Assembly (NCBI GenBank): GCA_021736445.1
Contig: JAIPGA010000003.1
Coordinates: 29,376 to 93,375, forward strand
Length of the DNA: 64,000 bases
Direction: 5' to 3'
Source of the DNA: Synergistales bacterium
Lineage (GTDB): Bacteria > Synergistota > Synergistia > Synergistales > Aminiphilaceae
Below, in pieces: positions 50,580-59,281 of the stretch (position 1 is its first letter; the number at the start of each line of letters is the position of its first letter). The position numbers and the translations under genes were made by a program. Below the pieces are notes generated by a model. That model saw nothing but the letters and a program-made list of their open reading frames with translations. It ran no database searches and was not told where the DNA came from.

Positions 50580-51439
50580 TCCGTTCCGCCTCCTTCCAAC
50601 CAGCGGGGATCTGCAAAGCCCAGCCGCCGTGTCACGGCGCCCACGGCGGCGACCTCCCCCAGCAGCGCGTCGAGCCGGGGGAGGGGCACCATGTTGGGGC
50701 CGTCGCTCCTTGCCCGGTCCGGTTCCGGATGGGTCTCCAGAAAGAGGGCGTCCACCCCGATCGCCACGGCACCCCGGGTCAGCGCCTGGATGTACTGCCG
50801 GTCGCCGCCGCTGGTGCCGCCCGCCCCGCCGGGCCGCTGGACGCTGTGGGTGGCGTCGAAGACCACGGGATAGCCGAACCGCCGCATGGCCACCAGGCCC
50901 CGGAAGTCCACCACCAGCTGATTGTAGCCGAAGAAGGTGCCCCGCTCGCAGAGCAGGAGGCCGCTGTTGCCGGTGGAGGCCACCTTGGCCGCCACGCGTT
51001 CCATGTCGGCCGGGGAGACGAACTGGCCCTTTTTCACCTGCACCGGCAGGCCGGTACGGCCCGCCGCGAGAAGCAGATCGGTCTGCCGACAGAGAAAGGC
51101 GGGGATCTGCAGCAGATCGACGCACTCCGCCACAGCCTGCGCCTGGCCCGGTTCGTGGATATCCGTCACCACCGGCACGCCCACCTGCTCCCGCACCGCG
51201 GCGAGCCAGGCGAGGCCCTGCTCCATGCCGGGCCCTCGGTAGCTCTCCACGGAGGTGCGGTTGGCCTTGTCGAAGGAGGCCTTGAAGATGTACTGCATCC
51301 CCAGCCGCCGACATGTCTCCTTCGCCTTCCGGGCCACCTCCAGCCCCATCTCCAGGGATTCAAAGGCACAGGGGCCGGCGATCACCGTCAGCCGATCCGC
51401 ACCGACGGCGAGCCCGCCCACATGTACAGGTGCTACCAT
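50576..51439 (-). CDS. kdsA: 3-deoxy-8-phosphooctulonate synthase (Kdo-8-phosphate synthase)
   Basis: KdsA condenses arabinose 5-phosphate with phosphoenolpyruvate to Kdo 8-phosphate. The 287-residue barrel has VIAGPCAFESLEMGLEVA, FKASFDKANRTSVESYRGPG and TDIHEPGQA. LQIPAFLCRQTDLL, GNSGLLLCERGTFFGY and DATHSVQRPGG follow. The cysteine of IAGPCA marks the metal-dependent class. ATG 51439 follows GGGAGGCGTAAC. It sits one base after kdsB. Confidence 0.97.
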   Translation of the reverse strand: MVAPVHVGGLAVGADRLTVIAGPCAFESLEMGLEVARKAKETCRRLGMQYIFKASFDKANRTSVESYRGPGMEQGLAWLAAVREQVGVPVVTDIHEPGQAQAVAECVDLLQIPAFLCRQTDLLLAAGRTGLPVQVKKGQFVSPADMERVAAKVASTGNSGLLLCERGTFFGYNQLVVDFRGLVAMRRFGYPVVFDATHSVQRPGGAGGTSGGDRQYIQALTRGAVAIGVDALFLETHPEPDRARSDGPNMVPLPRLDALLGEVAAVGAVTRRLGFADPRWLEGGGTE

Positions 51440-51440
51440 G

Positions 51441-52193
51441 TTACGCCTCCCTTCCGGCGAGCGGATCGCCGTTGCGCTCGATGTAGGCCTCGCAGGCCGC
51501 CACATCCTCGGCGGTGTCGACGGAGATGCTGTCCCGCGGCGCCCGGGTGCAGTGGATACCGTAGCCGTGTTCCAGAACCCGCAGCTGTTCCAGACTTTCG
51601 GCACGCTCCAGCGGGGTGGCCGGCAGGGCGGTAAACCGCCGGAGAAACCAGGGGCGAAAGATGTAGGGCCCCATATGTTTGTACCAGGCAACACCGGTCC
51701 CCCGTGGATAGGGGATGGGACAACGGCTGAAGTAGAGCGCCTGCATCGAGGCCCCGAAGACCACCTTCACCACGTTGGGGTCCTCACGGTCCGCTTCCTG
51801 TTCGATCTCCCTGACCAGGACGCCCAGCGGAGCCTCCTGCGGGGCGAAGGAAGCGATGAGGGGCTCCACCAGGTCGGACGCCACCAGGGCGTCGTCACCC
51901 TGTACATTGAGGATCAGGTCGTACTGCTCCTCCAGGCGTTCCGCCACACAGGCCACCCGATCCCCCCCCGTGGCGAGATCCGCGGGGGTCATCACCGCTT
52001 CGCCTCCGGCCGTTTCGACGGCCTCACGGATGGCCTCGGTGTCGGTGGCCACCAGCACCCGATCCACAGAAGGACAGGCCTGCATCTGCAGCAAGACCCG
52101 CACCACCAGCGGCACGCCGCAGATGGAAACCAGAGGCTTGCCGGGGAGCCGGGTGCTGGCGTAACGCGCCGGTATCACCGCCAGCGTCTTCAT
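51441..52193 (-). CDS. kdsB: CMP-Kdo synthetase (3-deoxy-manno-octulosonate cytidylyltransferase)
   Basis: KdsB activates Kdo with CTP. The 250-residue protein starts KTLAVIPARYASTRLPGKPL and has VLVATDTEAI, the nucleotide-binding ILNVQGDDALV, and YKHMGPYIFRPWFL. The second residue of the usual GDEP motif is replaced by A in GDDALV, a modest departure. The start overlaps the LpxK fusion stop by four bases. Kdo-CMP feeds WaaA two genes downstream. Confidence 0.96.
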   Translation of the reverse strand: MKTLAVIPARYASTRLPGKPLVSICGVPLVVRVLLQMQACPSVDRVLVATDTEAIREAVETAGGEAVMTPADLATGGDRVACVAERLEEQYDLILNVQGDDALVASDLVEPLIASFAPQEAPLGVLVREIEQEADREDPNVVKVVFGASMQALYFSRCPIPYPRGTGVAWYKHMGPYIFRPWFLRRFTALPATPLERAESLEQLRVLEHGYGIHCTRAPRDSISVDTAEDVAACEAYIERNGDPLAGREA

Positions 52194-54439
52194 GGCTCAT
52201 CTCCTCTCTCCCATATCTTCAATCGCCGGAAGACCCGGCAGCGCACCGCACCGCCCAGGTCGCCGGCCAGATAGTCGGCAACGTCGTCCAGCGTTCCCGG
52301 GCCGCCCATCTGGGTGCGCCCGCTCCGGGCCATGGCCCGGAAACGCTCGGGATCACCGAGAATGGCTGCGGTCTCCACGGCGAGTCGGCGTGCGCTCCGC
52401 GGCACCAGCACCTCGGCATCGCGGAGCAGCTTTTTCTGCACCTCCTTGCCCTTCTCCCGGATCGACACCACCGGGAGACCCAGGCCGGCGCAGACCTGAT
52501 TCGCCGTTCCGCCGAGACCGATGACGATCTCCGCCTCTCTGGCCGCCCGCGCAACGCTGCCGCCGCAGAGCGTTATGGACACCCCGGCGGCGTTGGAGAG
52601 CCTTCCGTCATCACCACGCCACCCCATTCCGGCGGCGGTGCGCAGCACCTCATCAAGGGAGATCGTGGGGGCACGCACCATGACAAAGGTGGTGGACACC
52701 CTCGCCTGAAGCTCGGCGGCCGTCTCCAGCAGCAGCCCAAGATCCTGCAGAGCCCGGCGGCGGCTCCCCGGGAGGAGCAGGACCCGCCGCCCGCTCCCGC
52801 CGGGCCATTCGGGGGGGTGCCCTTCCGCTTCCTCCGTAACGAGATCCATCACCGGATTCCCCCTATAGCGGGTGGGCACATCCGCCGCAATCAGGTCATC
52901 GCGGGTCTCCCTGTCTCTGGTCCACACCAGAGGCGTACGGCGGCGGAGCAACCACCGTTCCAGCCGCCAGTACCCCCCGAGGCGTTCGCTCTTGGCGGTG
53001 GCCACCAGCAGGGGGTTCTTGCCCTGTCCCCAGAGGGTGTGCAGCAGGAGGTAGACGTCACCGACACAGACCACCATTCCCGTTCTCCCCCGGAGTGCCT
53101 TCCAGGCCCGCAGCTGTCGGGCGATCTGCCGGAGCAGGCCGCTGCGGAGATCCTGCAGAAGCGCCCGCAGGCTGTATTTGAGGACACCGCCGCTGGGGGT
53201 CTCCGCAGGGGGCGAACGCAGGGGGATCCCCTCGTTCCGATAGGCCTCGCCTCTGCCGACCAGGGTAAAGCCCTCCACCGCCGCCTCGGGAAGGCGGCGC
53301 CGGAGTGTCCGGGCCAGCTGCGCCCCGATGGCGTCCTCTCCGTAGCCGTTGGAGGCCACGATATAGCGGGGACGGAGCTGCTGCAGCGCCTGTTTGAGAA
53401 AGCGGCCTTCGTCCTCTGCCGTCGCCTGGACCCGGGGATACCACAAAGGGAACGAGAGCCGCAGATCGCCCGGCAGGTTGAAGAGATCCTTCTCCGTGCA
53501 GACCAGTGCACCGCAGCCCGCATTCCCTGCGGATCGCTCCAGGCTGCGCAGATCCCAGGCGGTATACCGGTGGTGGTCCCGGAAGAAGGTCGTTCCGGCG
53601 ATGCGCACCCCTCGCCGCTCCAAAGTCGTCTGAAAGCTGTCGGGGCTGCCGATGGCCGAGAAGACCCAGACAGGCGTCCCGAGGTGCGGCGCGGCATGGG
53701 AGTCGCCGCCCCACTGCTTCCAGCCGGCGAACTCCAGTCGCGAACAGAAAAGCCGTTCTTCGGGGACATACCGACGCACCCGACGTTTGATCGCGTCAAG
53801 CGCCGGAGGCTCTACGAGATCGGTCTTGGTCAGCACAACCAGATCGGCGCGCCGCAGCGCCGCAGGACGCTCGCGGAGCACCCCCGCAGGGAAGAGCCTG
53901 CCGTTGCCGAAGGGACAGGTGGCGTCCACAAGGACGATGTCCAGGTCTCGGTCCATCTTTCTGTGCTGGAATGCGTCGTCCGCCACGACGATGTCGCAGC
54001 CCTCTTCGGCAAGGGCGGCCACCGCCGCCATCCGGTCCACCGCCACAGCCACCGGGACCGATGGAAAGGAGGCGGAAAGCAGCAGAGGCTCGTCGCCCAC
54101 CTCCGATCTCTTCCCCTTTCCGCCGCTGATCACCGCAACCCCGGCCGCCGTGCCGCTGTATCCGCGGCTGACGATTCCGACCCGCAGCCCCGTTTCCCGG
54201 AGAGCCGTCACCACAAAGGCCACAAAGGGCGTTTTGTTGGTGCCCCCCAGGGTGAGGTTGCCGACGCTGATCACCGGCAATATCGGTTCCCGTTGGGAGA
54301 GGAGTCCGTGATCGTAACAGGCGTTGCGGATCCGCGAGCAGCCATCCACGATCCATCCCAGAGGTGCCATCAGACACCAGGGAGAATGGTGGACTCTTCC
54401 GGAGGCATAGTCCAGGAAGTGCCGCTGCAACCTACCCAC
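52190..54439 (-). CDS. lpxK: LpxK (lipid A 4'-kinase) fused to an LpxB-related glycosyltransferase domain
   Basis: The 749-residue protein joins two parts. Residues 1 to about 355 are LpxK, which phosphorylates the 4' position of the lipid A disaccharide: membrane-proximal N-terminus, P-loop SVGNLTLGGTNKTPFVAF, VSRGYSG, ADDAFQHRKMDRDLDIVLVD. Residues about 357-749 resemble lipid-A-disaccharide synthase-related proteins (ASNGYGEDAIGAQLARTLR, GNPVMDLV, LLLPGSRRRALQDL, IGLGGTANQVCAGLGLPVVS). The frame is continuous, with no internal stop. The start is GTG 54439, overlapping the msbA stop. The function of the second half is not known to me. Confidence 0.9.
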   Translation of the reverse strand: MGRLQRHFLDYASGRVHHSPWCLMAPLGWIVDGCSRIRNACYDHGLLSQREPILPVISVGNLTLGGTNKTPFVAFVVTALRETGLRVGIVSRGYSGTAAGVAVISGGKGKRSEVGDEPLLLSASFPSVPVAVAVDRMAAVAALAEEGCDIVVADDAFQHRKMDRDLDIVLVDATCPFGNGRLFPAGVLRERPAALRRADLVVLTKTDLVEPPALDAIKRRVRRYVPEERLFCSRLEFAGWKQWGGDSHAAPHLGTPVWVFSAIGSPDSFQTTLERRGVRIAGTTFFRDHHRYTAWDLRSLERSAGNAGCGALVCTEKDLFNLPGDLRLSFPLWYPRVQATAEDEGRFLKQALQQLRPRYIVASNGYGEDAIGAQLARTLRRRLPEAAVEGFTLVGRGEAYRNEGIPLRSPPAETPSGGVLKYSLRALLQDLRSGLLRQIARQLRAWKALRGRTGMVVCVGDVYLLLHTLWGQGKNPLLVATAKSERLGGYWRLERWLLRRRTPLVWTRDRETRDDLIAADVPTRYRGNPVMDLVTEEAEGHPPEWPGGSGRRVLLLPGSRRRALQDLGLLLETAAELQARVSTTFVMVRAPTISLDEVLRTAAGMGWRGDDGRLSNAAGVSITLCGGSVARAAREAEIVIGLGGTANQVCAGLGLPVVSIREKGKEVQKKLLRDAEVLVPRSARRLAVETAAILGDPERFRAMARSGRTQMGGPGTLDDVADYLAGDLGGAVRCRVFRRLKIWERGDEP

Positions 54440-56228
54440 CGGTCGTCGGGACCCCTTTGCGCCCCTCGGGCTCCTCCGTTTCCGCCTCTTCGGCGTGGCC
54501 GAGCTGCAGCCTGTAGAGCCCGTTGTAGACCCCGCCGCAGCGCATCAGCTCGCCATGGGTTCCCTCCTCGATAACGGCCCCCTCCTGGAGCACCACAATC
54601 CGGTCGGCACCGCGCACCGTGGAAAGCCGGTGGGCGATCACCAGGGAGGTGCGCTCCTCGGTGGCCTTCTGCATGGCCGACTGGATCTGCACCTCCACGG
54701 CGGCGTCCAGCGAGGAGGTCGCCTCGTCGAGGATGAGGATTGCCGGGTCCCGGATGATCGCCCGGGCGATGGCGATCCGCTGCCGCTGGCCGCCGCTGAG
54801 CGTGACGCCGCGTTCGCCCACCTCGGTGAGGTAGCCTCTGGGGAGCGAGGCGATGAACTCGTGGATCCCGGCGATGCGGGCCGCCTCCTCCAGCTGTTCG
54901 CTCCGGACCTCCGGGAGGCCGTAACCGATGTTGAACCCGATACTGCCTTTCAGCAGAACGGGATCCTGCGGTACAATGCCGATCTGTCTGCGGAGGCTGT
55001 GGAGATCCACATCGCGCAAATCGTAGCCGTCCACGGAAACCCCTCCGATCTGGGGATCGAAAAAACGCGGCACCATATCCGCCAGGGTCGATTTGCCGGA
55101 GCCGGTGACCCCGACAATGGCCACCGTCTCCCCGGCGCGCACGTGGAGATCCACACCGGAGAGCACCCACTGTTCCGACTCGTAGGCGAAGTGCACGTTC
55201 TGGAAGCGGATCTCCCCGGAGAGTCTGGGGAGTGTCACGGCGTTCCGGGGAGAGGCGATCTCGCTGGGGCTGTCCAGAAGCGAAAAGATCCGGTCCCCCG
55301 AAGCGAGGCCCTGCTGGATCTTCCCGATGGAGCGGGCGACGATACGGATGGGATGCACCAGCAGACCGAGGTAGCCCAGAAAGGCGATCAGCTCGCCGGG
55401 CGTGAGGGCGCCTTCCACCACGAAACGCCCCCCCAGCCAGAGGATGATCGACAGGGCGATGACCACCACCACCTCAACAGCGCCGCCCAGAGCCGCGTCG
55501 AGCCTGGTACCCCGCATGAGGGCCCGGAAATTGATGTTGTTCTGGATACGGAAGCGCTCCAGCTCCTGATCCTCCGTAGCGAAGGCGTGGACGATCCGCA
55601 GCGAGGCGATGGCCTGCTGGGCCAGCGACGCCAGATTGGCCACCTGCTCCTGGATCTCGTGGCCCACCTTCCGGAGTTTCTTCGAGGTCACGTTGATCAG
55701 CAGCGCCGCACCGGGCATCACCGCCAGCGCAACCAGGGCGAGCTTCCAGTTGATATAGACGAGAAAGCCCAGCATGCCGACCACGGTGACACACTGCACC
55801 ACCAGCTCGACGGCGACGCGGGTCACCACATCCTGGAGGACGTTCACGTCGTTGGTCACCCGGGAGATCAGTTCGCCCACGCGCCTGCCGTTGATATAGC
55901 GCAGCGACATCCGCTGCACATGGTCGTAGAGGCGGACCCGGAGATCCAGGATCACCCGCTGCCCCGCCCAGGTCATCAGGTACCGCTGGCCGAAGGTGAA
56001 GAGGGCCTTCAGAAAATACAGCACCACCATGGCCACAGCCAGCATGTTGAGGACCGCGAGATCCTTCCCGATAAGTACCTCGTCCACCACGTTTTTCAGG
56101 ATCCAGGGGGGCAGAATGCCGCAGACCGAAGCGAGGATCATACAGATGACGGCCAGAACGATGCGCTTCGCGTAGGGTCTGGCCCAATAGAGGAGGCGGG
56201 CATAGACCCCATTTTGCAATGTGTTCAC
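54432..56228 (-). CDS. msbA: MsbA-type lipid A/phospholipid flippase ABC transporter
   Basis: MsbA flips core lipid A across the inner membrane. The 598-residue half-transporter has six membrane helices (about 20-310) with the intracellular-loop RVGELISRVTNDVNVLQDVV. The nucleotide-binding domain follows: Walker A VGVTGSGKSTLADMV, signature LSGGQRQRIAIARAI, Walker B AILILDEATSSLD, H-loop IAHRLSTV. The start is GTG 56228, one base after the upstream stop. Placed among lpx genes, lipid A transport is the best reading, though other lipid exporters share the fold. Confidence 0.92.
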   Translation of the reverse strand: MNTLQNGVYARLLYWARPYAKRIVLAVICMILASVCGILPPWILKNVVDEVLIGKDLAVLNMLAVAMVVLYFLKALFTFGQRYLMTWAGQRVILDLRVRLYDHVQRMSLRYINGRRVGELISRVTNDVNVLQDVVTRVAVELVVQCVTVVGMLGFLVYINWKLALVALAVMPGAALLINVTSKKLRKVGHEIQEQVANLASLAQQAIASLRIVHAFATEDQELERFRIQNNINFRALMRGTRLDAALGGAVEVVVVIALSIILWLGGRFVVEGALTPGELIAFLGYLGLLVHPIRIVARSIGKIQQGLASGDRIFSLLDSPSEIASPRNAVTLPRLSGEIRFQNVHFAYESEQWVLSGVDLHVRAGETVAIVGVTGSGKSTLADMVPRFFDPQIGGVSVDGYDLRDVDLHSLRRQIGIVPQDPVLLKGSIGFNIGYGLPEVRSEQLEEAARIAGIHEFIASLPRGYLTEVGERGVTLSGGQRQRIAIARAIIRDPAILILDEATSSLDAAVEVQIQSAMQKATEERTSLVIAHRLSTVRGADRIVVLQEGAVIEEGTHGELMRCGGVYNGLYRLQLGHAEEAETEEPEGRKGVPTTGG

Positions 56229-56229
56229 G

Positions 56230-57339
56230 TTACATCACCATTTCCTTTGTCCGTTCCGCAATCATAGCGGCGGGGCCGTCGCTGCCGGTGGAGGCGTCCC
56301 TCCGCAGCTCGGCAAAGCGGGTACGGACCCGCCGCATTCGTTCCGGGACATCGAGCAGCGCGGCGACGGCCCGGGCCAGGTCCTCAGGTTCGACAGCCCC
56401 GACCATCTCAGGCACGAGCGGCTCGCCCGCAATCCTGTTCGGCCACGCAACATACCCCCGCCTCCTGATCCGGTCAAGAGCCCTCCTCCGCAACGGAGCA
56501 CCAATCATGGGCAGTCCCGTCAGGAATCCGGCGACTCCAGGCAGGGGGATCATGGCGAAAAAGCGCTCCGGCACCGCCACAACAAAGGGAACGCCGGACT
56601 GCATCAGCTCCAGGGTGTTGGTCCCCGGCTGGGTGACGGCCAGGTCGGCCCCTTCCAGAACCCGTCCCGTTCCGGAGGCAGTGGGATTGAGACCCTCGGC
56701 ATCCCAGCGCCGCCACTCTTCTCTGGCCGAGAACGGAGAAAGCAGCGTCGCGATCTCCACGGCCTCCCGGCGTGCGCGCAACCGCGAGGCCGTCTCGCCG
56801 AGATAGGGGAGCGAGGCCCTGCGGATATCCGCTCTGCTCCCGGGGAAGAAGACAACCCGCCAGGCATCCGGTTCCTTCCAGGGCGGCGGGCCCTCGTCGC
56901 AGGCCAGCGCATCGCGCACCAGATCGCCCGCCACCTCGGCCCTGACACCCCGGCCGGCCAGCCATTGGGCCATTGTCGCGTAGGCGGTAAAGACCTGAGT
57001 GCAACGCTGCAGGCCCTTTTTGTATCCGTAGGTGTAACAGCAGAGCGGCACACCGCAACGCCCGGCGATCCAGCGGCCCACCAGCAGATCGCCGCCGAGC
57101 TGCACCACCCCCGAGATCGCCCTTCCGGGGGCGGCGAGAAAGGAAACGAACCCTTCCGGCCCTTCCACCGGCGCATCGGTGATCCCCTGCAGGACAGGGC
57201 GTTCCGAACCGGAAGCGAAGGGACAGGGAAGAAGACGGATCCGCAGAGGAACCCCCCGGACCCTGTAGGCCTGCAGCAGCGGCCGCACCCAGCCCCACAT
57301 CTCTCCTGGGCCGTTGACTAGGAGCAGGAGGGGACGCAT
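56230..57339 (-). CDS. LpxB-like glycosyltransferase paralogue, function unknown
   Basis: The 369-residue product looks like a distant relative of lipid-A-disaccharide synthase. It has LLLLVNGPGEMWGWVRPLL where LpxB has GEPSGD, a donor-site FFPGSRADIRRASLP, and TQPGTNTLELMQSGVPFVV, matching the LpxB SGTATLE region. The acidic catalytic region differs. Its start, ATG 57339, lies 22 bases inside the lpxB end and lacks a clear ribosome-binding site; coupling is likely. It precedes msbA. It may glycosylate another lipid, or be a non-catalytic partner of LpxB. Confidence 0.78.
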   Translation of the reverse strand: MRPLLLLVNGPGEMWGWVRPLLQAYRVRGVPLRIRLLPCPFASGSERPVLQGITDAPVEGPEGFVSFLAAPGRAISGVVQLGGDLLVGRWIAGRCGVPLCCYTYGYKKGLQRCTQVFTAYATMAQWLAGRGVRAEVAGDLVRDALACDEGPPPWKEPDAWRVVFFPGSRADIRRASLPYLGETASRLRARREAVEIATLLSPFSAREEWRRWDAEGLNPTASGTGRVLEGADLAVTQPGTNTLELMQSGVPFVVAVPERFFAMIPLPGVAGFLTGLPMIGAPLRRRALDRIRRRGYVAWPNRIAGEPLVPEMVGAVEPEDLARAVAALLDVPERMRRVRTRFAELRRDASTGSDGPAAMIAERTKEMVM

Positions 57340-58439
57340 GCACCAGTCAGCGAACAGATCGTCTCGGCCCAGAAACGGTAGGCGCCGGGGGAACCCATCT
57401 GTTTCCTCGCTTCGGCGAGCCCGGCATGGATTCGTCGCCGGTAGGCGTCGTCGCCGGCATAGCGTTTCAGGGCATCCACCAGGGCCTCCGGTGTGGCCTC
57501 GCCCTGGGTGTACTCCGGATACAGCCTCTCCCCGGCAAGGATGTTGGGCATGGCGACATAGGGTGTTTTGATCAGAGGGCGTGCCAGAAAGGCCGTAAGG
57601 GGGCTCATCGTGTAGGCCACGACCATGAACCGGTCGGCCAGGAGGGCTTCCACGGCGGCCGTCCCGCTCGCTCCGGCAACCATATCGGAAGAGGCGATCA
57701 GCTCCCGTCCGGGTCCCTCCCAGAGCGGCAGCGATCCGGCATTGCGGGAGAGTCTCTCCCGGTCCTCCGCTGCCAGGGAAGGGCTCACCGAGAGCACCGG
57801 GGCATAGCCCTCCCGCTGCAGACGGCGCCCCACCTCCGTCAGAAGCGGCCCGAGACGACGCACCTCGCTCCGGCGACTCCCGGGGAGAAGGGCGATACGC
57901 TTGAGAGGCGCCTGGGGGGGACGGGGGGCAGGGCTCCGCTCCTCCAGGAGGGGGTGGCCGAGATAGCGGCTTGGCACCCCTTCGTCGAGGAGCAAACGGT
58001 GTTCGAAGGCGAACAGCGGCAGACAGCAGTCGACATACCGGCGGAGCGGCTTCAGCCGACCCGGACGCCAGGCCCAGAATGTGGGGGGGATCAGGTAGAC
58101 GAGGGGGCCCCTGTATCCGGCGCGCCGAACCGCCCTGGCCAGAGGAAGGTGGAAATCCGGGCTGTCCACCACCACCACCGCCTCCGGCTCGTCTGTACGG
58201 ACCCATTCCGCCATCTGCCTGCGGATCCGGAGGAGCGCGGGGATCACGGAGATCGCCTCGGTGAGCCCCACGACATTCTGCGCTTCACAGTCCCAGAGCT
58301 GCCTGACCCCGGCTTCCTGCGCCCGGGGACCCACCATGCCCTCCAGCCGCGAGGAGACCCCCATCTCCCGAAGCGCTGCGGCAAGGTGGGAGAGATAGGC
58401 GTCTCCGGAGGGCTCGCCGCAACTCAGGAAGAGGCTCAC
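57318..58439 (-). CDS. lpxB: Lipid-A-disaccharide synthase LpxB
   Basis: LpxB links UDP-2,3-diacylglucosamine and lipid X into the lipid A disaccharide at the membrane. The 373-residue protein has the conserved SCGEPSGDAYLSHL, VVVDSPDFHLPLA, PPTFWAWRPGR, and GHPLLEE. The donor-site LLPGSRRSEV and ASGTAAVEALL complete it. All diagnostic motifs are intact, so this copy is the likely true synthase. The start is GTG 58439, overlapping the lpxI stop by four bases. Confidence 0.96.
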   Translation of the reverse strand: MSLFLSCGEPSGDAYLSHLAAALREMGVSSRLEGMVGPRAQEAGVRQLWDCEAQNVVGLTEAISVIPALLRIRRQMAEWVRTDEPEAVVVVDSPDFHLPLARAVRRAGYRGPLVYLIPPTFWAWRPGRLKPLRRYVDCCLPLFAFEHRLLLDEGVPSRYLGHPLLEERSPAPRPPQAPLKRIALLPGSRRSEVRRLGPLLTEVGRRLQREGYAPVLSVSPSLAAEDRERLSRNAGSLPLWEGPGRELIASSDMVAGASGTAAVEALLADRFMVVAYTMSPLTAFLARPLIKTPYVAMPNILAGERLYPEYTQGEATPEALVDALKRYAGDDAYRRRIHAGLAEARKQMGSPGAYRFWAETICSLTGACVPSCS

Positions 58440-59239
58440 CGCTGGATCCCCAGGAGGGCTATCCCCTGGTCGTCGGCAAAGCGTTCCATCCGCTCCCTGT
58501 CCAGGACGATGGTCCGCCCCGCCTCCACAGCCAGACAGCTCAGCCCAGCCTCGTGCATCGCCTGCAGCGTATCGAGCCCCACCACGGGGATATCGAAGCG
58601 TTCGTCCTGGTCGGGGCGCATCATCTTCACCACGGTGCCGCCTCCGCTCCCGAACTGGCCGGCTCTGCGGATGGCGGCATCGGTCCCCTCCATAGCTTCA
58701 ACCGCCAGAACGGCCCTGTCGGCCACCACCACGGTCTGTCCGAAGGAGAGGCCCAGGATCTGCGCGGCGATCTCCCGCCCGTAGCGACAGTCTTCCAGCT
58801 CCCGGTCCGTCGGATTCCGCCCCGCCCGGTACCCGAGAGGGACAAAGAGATCGCCGGCGATCTCCCGATATCCCGCCACAGGGAATCCCTGTCCTTCAAT
58901 GACAGCGACGATCCGGCCCAGAAGCGTATGGTCGTCGTTGGATCCGCCGTGGTGGAGCACCGCCTCCGCAGTGGCGTCGTGCGCCCCGGAGGCAAACATG
59001 AGCCCCTTGGGCACCCGCCCGGCCATCACCACCTGCCGCACACCCCAGGCATGGAACGCTGCCATTACCTGCGGAAAGTCGATCCCTTCGAGGGGCACAA
59101 CGTGATCGGCACAGGCGGCGACGTCGCTGTCGGCGCCTATGCCGACCACCACCAGGCTGTCCCCTCGTTCGGCGACCCGCCTGGCCACCGCCACCGGAAG
59201 TCTTCCTTCCCCGGCGATCAAGCCTATGGTTGTACGCAT
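58436..59239 (-). CDS. lpxI: UDP-2,3-diacylglucosamine hydrolase LpxI
   Basis: LpxI makes lipid X from UDP-2,3-diacylglucosamine, replacing LpxH in many bacteria. The 267-residue protein begins IGLIAGEGRLPVAVARRV, with VVMAGRVPKG in the N-terminal domain. The C-terminal catalytic half has GQTVVVADRAVLAVEAMEGT, VKMMRPDQDERFDIPVVGLDT. The order lpxA ... lpxI, lpxB is the common one. ATG 59239 follows GGAGGAGCG. It supplies lipid X to lpxB immediately downstream. Confidence 0.95.
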   Translation of the reverse strand: MRTTIGLIAGEGRLPVAVARRVAERGDSLVVVGIGADSDVAACADHVVPLEGIDFPQVMAAFHAWGVRQVVMAGRVPKGLMFASGAHDATAEAVLHHGGSNDDHTLLGRIVAVIEGQGFPVAGYREIAGDLFVPLGYRAGRNPTDRELEDCRYGREIAAQILGLSFGQTVVVADRAVLAVEAMEGTDAAIRRAGQFGSGGGTVVKMMRPDQDERFDIPVVGLDTLQAMHEAGLSCLAVEAGRTIVLDRERMERFADDQGIALLGIQR

Positions 59240-59281
59240 CGCAATCGCTCCTCCATCACGGGGTTTCGCTCTTCCCTCCGG

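Noticed and set aside
57340..58206. N-terminal extension of the LpxB-like paralogue frame
   Set aside because: It lies within lpxB in another frame and lacks any family motif.
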